Source: Nitrospirota bacterium (GTDB lineage: Bacteria > Nitrospirota > Thermodesulfovibrionia > Thermodesulfovibrionales > Dissulfurispiraceae). From it: a stretch of 8,585 bases of DNA. Each line of letters opens with the position of its first letter. Position 1 is the first letter of the stretch. Below, one piece after another: positions 1-5,503 of this stretch. A program made the translations under genes and the position numbers. A model generated the notes under the pieces. That model had not been told where the DNA came from. It ran no database searches and saw only the letters and a list, made by a program, of their open reading frames with translations. The stretch is from NCBI GenBank assembly GCA_013349595.1, contig DUZI01000064.1, forward strand, positions 1-8,585, given 5' to 3'.

Positions 1-419
1 CAACCTTCAAGAGACCAGACGGAATAGTAATGATGGATATGCACCGCTGCATTGGCTGTAGATTTTGCATGGCAGGCTGTCCTTATGGGGCAAGGAGTTT
101 TAACTTCAAAGACCCAAGACCTTTTATAAAGGAAATTAATCCAGAATTTCCAGCAAGGATGAAAGGTGTTGTAGAGAAATGCACACTTTGTTATGAACTT
201 CTTGCAGTTGGTAAGCAACCTGCTTGTGCAGAACATTCTAATGGTGCAATAGTCTTTGGTGATTTAAAAGATCCTAATTCTGAGGTAAGAAAGTTGATAG
301 CATCAAATTTCACTATAAGAAGAAAGCCTGATTTAGGAACTGGTCCAAGTGTTTTTTATGTTATTTCAGACAAAGACAAAAGTTTAGAAAACAAAGGAGG
401 TAGTCAACATGCTGGATAA
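1..419 (+). CDS. dsrO: DsrO, periplasmic iron-sulfur subunit of DsrMKJOP (3' part)
   Basis: The reading frame is open from base 3, so this is the last 138 codons of a gene that starts upstream of the window. The protein is a 4Fe-4S ferredoxin-type subunit of the NrfC/DsrO/HmcB kind. Visible motifs are CIGCRFCMAGCPYG (Cx2Cx2Cx3CP) and, further on, KCTLCYELLAVGKQPAC, followed by the family ending FGDLKDPNSEVRKL and GTGPSVFYVIS. In sulfate reducers and sulfur oxidisers, DsrO passes electrons between the periplasmic cytochrome DsrJ and the membrane subunit DsrP within the DsrMKJOP complex that serves dissimilatory sulfite reduction. The next gene is dsrP, overlapping by 11 bp, which fits the usual O-P order. 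The last ferredoxin motif reads PACAEHSNGAI and lacks the fourth cysteine normally found four residues after the third. The N-terminal Tat signal expected for DsrO lies outside the window. Confidence 0.92.
   Translation, partial: TFKRPDGIVMMDMHRCIGCRFCMAGCPYGARSFNFKDPRPFIKEINPEFPARMKGVVEKCTLCYELLAVGKQPACAEHSNGAIVFGDLKDPNSEVRKLIASNFTIRRKPDLGTGPSVFYVISDKDKSLENKGGSQHAG
393..400 (+). promoter_or_regulatory. Ribosome binding site of dsrP
   Basis: AAAGGAGG lies inside the end of dsrO, 8 nt before the dsrP ATG at 409. It is a near-perfect anti-SD match and fixes the dsrP start, giving an 11-bp overlap with dsrO. Confidence 0.8.
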
Positions 420-1578
420 AGCCCTTTCAGGTAGTAAGACTTATTGGGGGTGGATAATCTTCTTGCTTGCTATAATTGGAGCAGGCATGTTGTTCTACCT
501 TCAACAGTTCTTTTATGGACTTGGTCTAACAGGTATGAGCAGAGATGTATCATGGGGATTTTATATCTCACAATTTACTTTTATGGTTGGTATTGCTGCA
601 TCTGGTGTGATGGTTGTCTTACCATATTATCTCCATAATCATAAAGCCTTTGGTAGGATTACAATCCTTGGAGAGTTTCTTGCAATACCTGCTGTTATTA
701 TGTGTATGCTTTTTATCTTTGTCGATTTAGGTCAACCACTTAGAGTCTTAAATGTCATTCTTCACCCAACGCCTAACTCAGTAATGTTTTATGATATGAT
801 TGTCTTAAGTGGTTATTTATTATTGAATGTGATAGTGGGGTGGACTGTCTTACATGCAGAGAAAAAAGGTATTGCACCACCAAAATGGGTTAAACCTTTT
901 GTTTACTTGTCAATAGCATGGGCACCTTCAATACATACTGTAACAGCCTTTTTGTATTCAGGTCTTCCAGGTAAACACTTTTGGCTCAGTGCCATCATGG
1001 CTGCGAGATTTTTAGCATCAGCCTTTGCAAGTGGTCCAGCTCTTTTGATATTGCTTTGTTTGATAGTTAGAAAATTTACAAAGTTTGATCCCGGCCAAGA
1101 GGCTATTCAAACACTCGGTAAAATAGTCACATATTTCATGATTACCAATGTATTTTTCCTTGGCCTCGAATTTTTTACAGCCTTTTATAGCGGTATCCCT
1201 GGACATGCTCATTCTTTTGTCTATCTTTATGCAGGTCTTGATGGATATAGTAAACTTGTTCCGCTAATGTGGATAAGTTCAATACTTGCAGTGGTAGCTT
1301 TAGCCATCTTAGTCTTCCCTCAACTTAGAAAAAATGAGTCTATACTTGCTTTAGCTTCAATATGCGTATTTATATCGTTATGGATAGATAAAGGATTTGG
1401 TCTTGTTGTTGGGGGCTTTGTTCCTAATTCTTTTGAAAAGATTACTGAATACTGGCCAACATTGCCAGAGGCAACTATATCTCTTGGAGTATGGGCAATA
1501 GGAGCATTAATCTTGACAGTGTTATACAAGGTGGCAGTTTCAGTTAAAGAAGACACAGGCGGAGACGCTATCCATTAA
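409..1578 (+). CDS. dsrP: DsrP, NrfD/PsrC-family quinone-interacting membrane subunit of DsrMKJOP
   Basis: This is a 389-residue, very hydrophobic protein with about ten predicted membrane helices, the normal size and topology for DsrP/NrfD-type subunits. The diagnostic stretch TGMSRDVSWGFYISQF (about residues 41-56), followed by a helix ending in LPYYLHNH, is characteristic of DsrP and HmcC proteins. Other conserved spots are FVDLGQPLR, HPTPNSVMFYD and WIDKGFGLVVGGFVPN. DsrP is the cytoplasmic-membrane module that exchanges electrons with menaquinone and works with the iron-sulfur protein DsrO and cytochrome DsrJ. The start is set by a strong AAAGGAGG. The gene ends the operon: a strong terminator begins 9 bp after the stop. 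Close relatives (HmcC, other NrfD proteins) are the alternative, but the DsrO partner makes DsrP the best call. Confidence 0.92.
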   Translation: MLDKALSGSKTYWGWIIFLLAIIGAGMLFYLQQFFYGLGLTGMSRDVSWGFYISQFTFMVGIAASGVMVVLPYYLHNHKAFGRITILGEFLAIPAVIMCMLFIFVDLGQPLRVLNVILHPTPNSVMFYDMIVLSGYLLLNVIVGWTVLHAEKKGIAPPKWVKPFVYLSIAWAPSIHTVTAFLYSGLPGKHFWLSAIMAARFLASAFASGPALLILLCLIVRKFTKFDPGQEAIQTLGKIVTYFMITNVFFLGLEFFTAFYSGIPGHAHSFVYLYAGLDGYSKLVPLMWISSILAVVALAILVFPQLRKNESILALASICVFISLWIDKGFGLVVGGFVPNSFEKITEYWPTLPEATISLGVWAIGALILTVLYKVAVSVKEDTGGDAIH

Positions 1579-1586
1579 AAAATAGA

Positions 1587-1623
1587 TAGGGTAGTTTTTT
1601 AAAAAAGACTACCCTACTTTTTT
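1587..1623. terminator. Bidirectional intrinsic terminator between dsrP and the thioesterase gene
   Basis: A perfect 9-bp stem TAGGGTAGT (1587-1595) / ACTACCCTA (1608-1616) can be extended inward through T-A pairs. On the + strand it is followed after one C by six T (1618-1623). On the - strand it is followed by a run read from AAAAAATAGA just left of the stem. It can therefore end transcription of dsrP and of the convergent thioesterase gene, whose TAG stop (1611-1609) lies within the right arm. Confidence 0.85.
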
Positions 1624-2091
1624 ATATCTTTCTCTCATTTCAAGTCTATTTTTCCTTCTTTCATATGCCTCTTTATTTCTCCTTCTCTCCTCATCTGTCT
1701 CCAAATTTAATGGTGGCACAGGGGTGGGTCTGCCATCTTTATCAAGGGCAACGAAAGTTAGATATGCTGATACGGAATGTCTTATCTCGCCTGTCATGAG
1801 GTTTTCTGCCTCTACCCTCACACCTATTTCCATAGATGTCTTTCCAGTCATGTTTAAACTACTTTTAAAAAAAACAAGGTCACCAATATAAATGGGATTA
1901 TGAAATAACAGACTATCTATTGAGGCAGTAACAGTGTTGCATCTTGAATGTCGTGTGGCAACAACAGCAGCAGCAGTATCTATAAGTTTCATAATAACAC
2001 CGCCATGAACATTCCCAGCAGGATTTGCATCTTGAGGGTTCATGACTTGTGCTATTATAACGGAACTCTCTTTAGCAGTCTTACCTTTCAT
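1609..2091 (-). CDS. Acyl-CoA thioesterase, hotdog fold (YkhA/YciA/BACH type)
   Basis: This 160-residue protein is a single-hotdog acyl-CoA hydrolase that cleaves acyl-CoA to free acid and CoA, probably in the cytoplasm; chain-length preference cannot be read from the sequence. Family hallmarks are MNPQDANPAGNVHGG followed by IDTAAA (conserved Asn about residue 23, HGG about 29-31, Asp about 38), VTASIDS, FHNPIYIGD, GKTSMEIGV and AYLTFVALDKDGRPTPVP. The C-terminal tail (TDEERRRNKEAYERRKNRLEMRER) is charged and probably helical, as in many YkhA-type enzymes. An ATG five codons upstream (2106) is in frame, but AAAGGAGG lies between the two ATGs and correctly precedes only the one at 2091, so I chose that start. 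It is convergent with dsrP and shares its terminator, with no sign of functional coupling to sulfur metabolism. Confidence 0.87.
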   Translation of the reverse strand: MKGKTAKESSVIIAQVMNPQDANPAGNVHGGVIMKLIDTAAAVVATRHSRCNTVTASIDSLLFHNPIYIGDLVFFKSSLNMTGKTSMEIGVRVEAENLMTGEIRHSVSAYLTFVALDKDGRPTPVPPLNLETDEERRRNKEAYERRKNRLEMRERYKKVG

Positions 2092-2095
2092 TAAA

Positions 2096-2103
2096 CCTCC
2101 TTT
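2096..2103 (-). promoter_or_regulatory. Ribosome binding site that decides the thioesterase start
   Basis: AAAGGAGG on the minus strand ends 4 nt before the ATG at 2091. The alternative ATG at 2104-2106 lies upstream of this site and has only an A-rich, SD-less leader, so the shorter protein is favoured. Confidence 0.65.
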
Positions 2104-2134
2104 CATTTTTTGTGCTATAGACTGAATCGTTTAC

Positions 2135-2162
2135 TTTATACCTTTCAATAACTAATATTCAA
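2135..2162 (-). promoter_or_regulatory. Probable sigma-70-type promoter of the thioesterase gene
   Basis: Reading leftward on the minus strand, TTGAAT (2162-2157) and TATAAA (2140-2135) are separated by 16 bp. The start would fall near 2128, giving a leader of about 37 nt before the ATG at 2091. The repeat element beginning at 2176 abuts this promoter on its upstream side. Confidence 0.5.
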
Positions 2163-2175
2163 GTTCTTATATTAT

Positions 2176-2372
2176 CCAAATCAGCGATAGAACTGAGAAC
2201 TTAATAAAATCAAGTAGGAAGGGTTGTTTCGGAATTTTTATACGACATCTTATAGAAGAAATTTTGAGAAACTTTAGCAAAAGGCATTGCATTATAAAGA
2301 ATAAAGCAAAATTAAAATGAAGTCGTCGATTATAAAAATTCCGAAACAGCCCTTCCTATCGCTATTTTTGGG
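2176..2372. repeat. Palindromic MITE-like element, AT-rich type (copy 1, complete)
   Basis: This 197-bp non-coding element (about 32% G+C by hand count) begins CCAAATCAGCGATAG and ends CTATCGCTATTTTTGGG, which are imperfect inverted copies of each other. Inside are two 27-nt arms (2216-2242 and 2331-2357) that are reverse complements at 26 of 27 positions; the one difference still allows G-U pairing. The two halves recur at the right end of the window (8396-8487 and 8493-8585). Flanking pentamers are ATTAT on the left and TTTAT on the right (4 of 5 match), a possible decayed target duplication. It encodes no credible protein. I infer a non-autonomous mobile element; a structured RNA is the alternative. 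Confidence 0.8.
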
Positions 2373-2541
2373 TTTATTGGATTTTTTTCACTAATTATAA
2401 TTTTGGATTAAAATAGCTCATATTAATCATAAATTCTTATTAAAAAGGGAAATTACAGTTTTATCAAAATTACTAACTCTGGTGCCAATCTCCAACTTTT
2501 TTATGGAAAAAAAAATTAATTTTACATATACTATAATGCAA
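2373..2541. other. AT-rich leader between repeat element and flaF; no clear promoter
   Basis: With the repeat and the thioesterase promoter, this completes a 450-bp stretch without a gene (2092-2541). It is strongly AT-rich. I see no convincing sigma-70, sigma-28 or sigma-54 promoter at a normal distance from flaF, only a weak TTGGAT (2403-2408) and a TATAAT at 2532-2537 almost touching the start codon. No terminator or conserved RNA was recognised. Confidence 0.4.
2532..2537 (+). promoter_or_regulatory. TATAAT hexamer four bases before flaF ATG (possible leaderless promoter)
   Basis: A perfect TATAAT ends 4 nt before the ATG at 2542, preceded by an A-tract around 2507-2515 but no TTGACA-like -35 box. 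With usual -10 to start spacing, transcription would begin at or just inside the ATG, which would suit a leaderless mRNA. The downstream gene at 2991 shows the same arrangement. In AT-rich DNA this may be chance. Confidence 0.25.
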
Positions 2542-2919
2542 ATGGCCAATCCTTTAGATGCATATAAAAAAGTTGAGCAAACTACTTTATCAGGGCGAGA
2601 ACTTGAGGCAATGGTCCTCCAGAAATCTGCAAAACTATTAAGAGATTGTCAGAATAATTGGAATGATCCAGACATATATAATTTATTAGCTGAGTCCATC
2701 AAGTATAATCAAACAATCTGGACCCTTTTACAAACAGAGCTTGTAAATCCTGATAACCCTTTACCTAAAAAGATTAAAGAAGATTTGCTAAGTCTTAGCT
2801 CATTCATTGATAAAAGATCTATTGATATAATGGCCTTTCCATCTCCAGAGAAGTTAACTATATTAATCGACATAAATATTAATATTGCTGCTGGGTTAAG
2901 AGGCTCAACAGGTCAGTAA
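2542..2919 (+). CDS. flaF: FlaF-like flagellar biosynthesis regulator
   Basis: This small soluble protein (125 residues from this start) matches the FlaF family as I know it along its whole length: MANPLDAYKKVEQ, SGRELEAMVLQKSAKLL, NWNDPDIYNLLAESIKYNQTIW, NPLPKKIKEDLLSLS, SFIDKRSIDIM, and a closing SPEKLTILIDININIAAGLRG. In alphaproteobacteria such as Caulobacter, FlaF is needed for flagellin production and secretion and acts opposite FlbT. The frame is open upstream (GTG 2482, ATG 2503, ATG 2536), but family proteins begin near the NPL.AY segment, so I chose the ATG at 2542; 2536 is equally possible. No start has a Shine-Dalgarno sequence. It sits 71 bp before a TPR-glycosyltransferase gene on the same strand, suggesting a flagellin assembly/modification pair. 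No flagellin or flbT gene is visible. Confidence 0.82.
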   Translation: MANPLDAYKKVEQTTLSGRELEAMVLQKSAKLLRDCQNNWNDPDIYNLLAESIKYNQTIWTLLQTELVNPDNPLPKKIKEDLLSLSSFIDKRSIDIMAFPSPEKLTILIDININIAAGLRGSTGQ

Positions 2920-2980
2920 TCTACCCAAATTTAATAGAAAAAAAACTTAAGCCTTTTCTTAATTCTTCATAATATTTTGT

Positions 2981-2986
2981 TACTAT
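2981..2986 (+). promoter_or_regulatory. TACTAT hexamer four bases before the TPR-glycosyltransferase ATG
   Basis: TACTAT (TANNNT form of a -10 box) ends exactly 4 nt before the ATG at 2991, the same geometry as at flaF. There is no recognisable -35 box and no Shine-Dalgarno sequence. It could be a leaderless promoter or a chance match in AT-rich DNA. Confidence 0.2.
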
Positions 2987-2990
2987 TGAT

Positions 2991-4397
2991 ATGCAAGATA
3001 ATAAGAAACTAATTCATTATCTAAAAAGTCAATTAGTATCAAATCCAACAGACACCAAGCTCCTTCTCCATCTTGGTGTCCTTTTATTAAATTCTGACAA
3101 TATAGACGAAGCCATTAGTATTTTAAGGAAGGCTTATGATATTTCACCAAATTCTTTTGATATAACCTTTCACCTTGCCAATTGTTATTTAAAAAGAAGG
3201 GATTTTGTAGCTGCCAAAGACCTATTTTTTCAGTCATTAAATCTAAATCCTCAAGATATTGATAGTTATATCAACATCGCCATTTGTCTTAGATATCTTA
3301 ATCAACACAAGGAAGCAATTAAATATTTAGAAAAAGGATTACTCATCAATCCCCATGATCCAGATTTATATCTTAACAGAGGTGTCCTGTATAGAGAATT
3401 ACTGATGCTTGATGATGCAATAAGAGACTATAAAAAGGTAATTCAAATCAATCCTAAGGATTACTATGGCTATTACAATCTTTCATTGGTGTATTTATTA
3501 AAAGGGGATTATAAGAGAGGATTTGCCCTTTATCAGAGTCGTTGGAAGACAGATGATTTCTTAAAATTAACTAAACCAAAGAAACAGTGGAATGGTATCA
3601 TAGATAATTTTGTTTTATTACTTAGAACTGAACAAGGATTTGGTGATACCATCCAGTTTATTAGATATTCAAAATACTTTGCAGAAAAGGGGATTACTGT
3701 AAAGGTAAAATGTCAGCCTCAATTAGTTGAACTATTAAGAAACAACTGCGGAATTAAGGAAATCCACTATGACGAAAATGAGCTTGGAAACTATGATTTT
3801 GATACATATCTTTTGGATGTTCCCTATTTACTAAAGACCGATTTGAACTCAATACCTGTTGATATACCCTATATATTTGCAAGGGATTCAAAGATTGAAG
3901 GCTTTAAGAGCCTGACAAGTAAATCTAAGAAATATAAAATAGGCATATGTTTTAGTGGCAGTAAGACTAATACAAGGGCTATTAATCGCTCTATTAATGT
4001 GGAAGAATTGATTGCTCTATTAAAAATAAATAGGAATATCTCCTACTACAGCCTTCAGATTGCAGATAGTTTAGGTGATTTACTCAAATTATCTGATGAT
4101 ATAAGACCAACTAACTTATCTCAATATTTGAGAGATTTCTCAGACACCGCAGGACTAATCTATCATATGGATAGTGTTATAACCATTGATTCATCAATTG
4201 CTCACCTTGCTGGTGCAATGGGCAAGGAAACCTTCTTAATATTAAATTATAGCTCTGATTGGAGATGGCTTATTGATATAGAGTATTCACCCTGGTATCC
4301 CACAATTAAGATTTTAAGACAAGACAAGCCTTTTGACTGGAGTAATGTCATTGCAAGGCTCATCAAGATTGTGAAAGAACTTGAATCAAAAGATTAA
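2991..4397 (+). CDS. TPR-repeat glycosyltransferase, FlmG-like (candidate flagellin glycosyltransferase)
   Basis: This 468-residue protein has no signal peptide or membrane helix. Residues about 20-185 form five regular 34-residue tetratricopeptide repeats, with the repeat-ending prolines at about 53, 87, 121 and 155. The C-terminal half is a GT-B-like glycosyltransferase domain with the features of the TPR-GT9/GT41-like group: EQGFGDTIQFIRY (about 214-226), a DTAGLIYHMDSVITIDSSIAHLAGAMGK region (given here only as about 385-412) and DWRWL followed by SPWYPTIKILRQ. Caulobacter FlmG has the same two-part design: its TPRs bind flagellin and its C-terminal domain transfers a nonulosonic-acid sugar. 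With flaF just upstream, flagellin modification is the best guess; surface polysaccharide or other protein glycosylation is possible. It lacks a Shine-Dalgarno sequence. Its TAA stop forms part of a pentamer duplicated around the following repeat element. Confidence 0.85.
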   Translation: MQDNKKLIHYLKSQLVSNPTDTKLLLHLGVLLLNSDNIDEAISILRKAYDISPNSFDITFHLANCYLKRRDFVAAKDLFFQSLNLNPQDIDSYINIAICLRYLNQHKEAIKYLEKGLLINPHDPDLYLNRGVLYRELLMLDDAIRDYKKVIQINPKDYYGYYNLSLVYLLKGDYKRGFALYQSRWKTDDFLKLTKPKKQWNGIIDNFVLLLRTEQGFGDTIQFIRYSKYFAEKGITVKVKCQPQLVELLRNNCGIKEIHYDENELGNYDFDTYLLDVPYLLKTDLNSIPVDIPYIFARDSKIEGFKSLTSKSKKYKIGICFSGSKTNTRAINRSINVEELIALLKINRNISYYSLQIADSLGDLLKLSDDIRPTNLSQYLRDFSDTAGLIYHMDSVITIDSSIAHLAGAMGKETFLILNYSSDWRWLIDIEYSPWYPTIKILRQDKPFDWSNVIARLIKIVKELESKD

Positions 4398-4399
4398 AT

Positions 4400-4629
4400 C
4401 CCAAATACAGCGATAAGGATGTGGCTCTGAAGTAAATAGCGATGCTTTGGCAGCAGTTCTTTGCGACTGGAGCGTTAAACAGCCGCAAGTCTTTGAACCC
4501 GAAGAAACGGGGTCCCCAAAAAGTTGCAAGACTTTTTGGGGTGGTAGTTGAGTTTTGTGGCCGTAGCGAAAGAAGCATTAGAACTGTCAAAACGAACGAA
4601 AGAGACTTATCCTTATCGCTGGATCTCGG
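4400..4629. repeat. Palindromic MITE-like element, GC-richer type (copy 1) with 5-bp flanking repeats
   Basis: This 230-bp non-coding element has ends that are inverted copies at 18 of 21 positions, sharing CAGCGATAAGGAT and differing only near the tips (CCCAAATA versus CCGAGATC). TAAAT flanks it on both sides (4395-4399 and 4630-4634), as expected for a target-site duplication. The centre holds a perfect 11-bp hairpin, CCCCAAAAAGT (4514-4524) with ACTTTTTGGGG (4531-4541), preceded by a small CCCG-AAGAAA-CGGG hairpin (4498-4511). Its G+C is about 47% by hand count, well above its surroundings. The element recurs inverted at 8216-8399 with roughly nine in ten bases matching by eye. It lies exactly between two convergent genes. 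No T-run follows the hairpin, so it is not an obvious terminator. Confidence 0.85.
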
Positions 4630-4635
4630 TAAATA

Positions 4636-5037
4636 TTAACTCCCTTTAACTATCTTGATTATTGCCTTTCTATGTCTTGGACCATCAAACTCACAGAAAA
4701 AGATAGACTGCCATGTGCCCAAAACCAGTTTGCCCTCTTTGATAATGACAAAAAGTGATACCCCTGTAAGAGTTGATTTGATATGAGCAGGTGAATTACC
4801 CTCCGCATGACTATAATCACCATCGTAAGGGACTAATTTATTAAGCATCCTTAAGATATCGCCCTTTACTGATGCATCTGCACCCTCATTTATTGTGATT
4901 CCAGCAGTAGTATGAGGGACAAATATGTATGCTATGCCATCATTTATACCAGATTCCTTGATTGCCCTTGTTACCTCTTCTGTGATGTCTATAAATTCTG
5001 CCTTTGCCTTAGTCTTGATGTTTATTATTTTTTCCAA
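4636..5037 (-). CDS. yjbQ: UPF0047 / YjbQ family protein
   Basis: About 133 residues, the usual size for the YjbQ family. Conserved motifs are FIDITEEV, VPHTTAGITINEGAD, GDYSHAEGNSPAHIKSTL, and GTWQSIFFCEFDGPRHR near the C-terminus. These include the histidines and acidic residues shared across bacteria and archaea. The biological role is unsettled: thiamin-phosphate-synthase-like activity has been reported for E. coli YjbQ. I chose a TTG start at 5037 because AAAGGAGG sits 8 nt upstream of it; an in-frame ATG at 5061 would place that Shine-Dalgarno inside the gene and add eight residues with no counterpart I recall in the family. From the TTG it overlaps the end of folK by 29 bp, making it the last gene of the gatB-dapL-folK-yjbQ operon. 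Its stop is 3 bp from the flanking TAAAT repeat. Confidence 0.85.
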   Translation of the reverse strand: MEKIINIKTKAKAEFIDITEEVTRAIKESGINDGIAYIFVPHTTAGITINEGADASVKGDILRMLNKLVPYDGDYSHAEGNSPAHIKSTLTGVSLFVIIKEGKLVLGTWQSIFFCEFDGPRHRKAIIKIVKGS

Positions 5038-5503
5038 TCTCAATACCTCCTTTAAATTCATTCAATAAGGTCTCTATATTTCTTTGAAATAGTGGATGCA
5101 CCATATGAGGCATTATTTCAACAAGTGGCTTTAATACAAATTCCCTCTCTTGCATGAGTGGGTGGGGAATCTTTATTTCATCATTGTCAATAATCAGATC
5201 ATTGTAAAAAATTATGTCTATATCTATAAGCCTCGGACCCCATTTGAAGTTTTTCTCTCTTCCTAATTTAAGTTCTATTGATTTAACAACATCAAGTAGT
5301 TTTTGGGGACTTAAAGATGTCTTAGCCTTTACTGCTATATTTATGAAAGCAGGCTGGTCTTTATATCCCCATGGTTCAGTCTCATAGAAAGAAGAAACCT
5401 CCTGAACTATCACTCCCCTTTCTGACAACATCTTGATTGCCTTATTAATATTTTCTTCTCTTTTACCTAAATTTGAACCAATAGATAACGCAATCAAGGT
5501 CAT
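5009..5503 (-). CDS. folK: 2-amino-4-hydroxy-6-hydroxymethyldihydropteridine pyrophosphokinase (HPPK)
   Basis: This 164-residue protein matches the usual HPPK size. It transfers pyrophosphate from ATP to 6-hydroxymethyl-7,8-dihydropterin in folate synthesis. Visible family motifs are SIGSNLGKREENI (about 7-19), SSFYETEPWGYKDQPAFINIAV (about 37-58), LGREKNFKWGPRLIDIDIIFY with the metal-binding aspartates at about 94 and 96, and IPHPLMQEREFVLKPL with the conserved His and Arg residues. Its ATG overlaps the dapL stop as ATGA, so translation is probably coupled; there is only a weak A-rich stretch ahead of it. No fused folB or folP domain is present. Confidence 0.95.
   Translation of the reverse strand: MTLIALSIGSNLGKREENINKAIKMLSERGVIVQEVSSFYETEPWGYKDQPAFINIAVKAKTSLSPQKLLDVVKSIELKLGREKNFKWGPRLIDIDIIFYNDLIIDNDEIKIPHPLMQEREFVLKPLVEIMPHMVHPLFQRNIETLLNEFKGGIEIGKNNKHQD
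5046..5053 (-). promoter_or_regulatory. Ribosome binding site supporting a TTG start for yjbQ
   Basis: AAAGGAGG on the minus strand ends 8 nt before TTG at 5037-5035. It lies within the 3' end of folK and downstream of the alternative ATG at 5061, which has no comparable site. Confidence 0.6.

Noticed and set aside
1018..1556. Minus-strand open frames opposite dsrP (1018-1212, 1320-1556) and a + strand frame at 444-638
   Set aside because: They lie antisense to or out of frame with a clearly conserved membrane protein and show no family motif or start signal of their own.
2176..2372. CRISPR array or REP/BIME repeat
   Set aside because: There are no short, evenly spaced direct repeats with unique spacers. 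The unit is about 200-270 bp with inverted ends, much larger than REP units.
2480..2496. Sigma-54-type promoter upstream of flaF (CTGGTGCC...)
   Set aside because: Only the GG of the -24 element fits. The -12 position reads TCCAA rather than TTGC, so the match is too poor to report.
4498..4541. Central hairpins of the 4400-4629 element as an intrinsic terminator for the convergent genes
   Set aside because: The 11-bp stem is not followed by a T-run on either strand, and the inverted copy at 8216 has a degraded version of it, so a terminator role is not supported.
4400..4629. Retron msr/msd or another small structured RNA locus
   Set aside because: No reverse transcriptase or other partner gene is nearby, and the inverted ends plus the TAAAT duplication are better explained by a mobile element. 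RNA function cannot be fully excluded.
4442..4639. Open frame of 65 codons across the GC-richer repeat element, and a minus-strand frame at 4363-4590
   Set aside because: The inverted copy at 8216-8391 carries base changes and small length differences that do not preserve these frames. Neither has a ribosome binding site or recognisable protein motif.
5009..5061. Longer yjbQ starting at the ATG at 5061, overlapping folK by 53 bp
   Set aside because: The strong AAAGGAGG lies downstream of that ATG and is properly spaced from the TTG at 5037, so the shorter form is preferred, though the longer one is not impossible.
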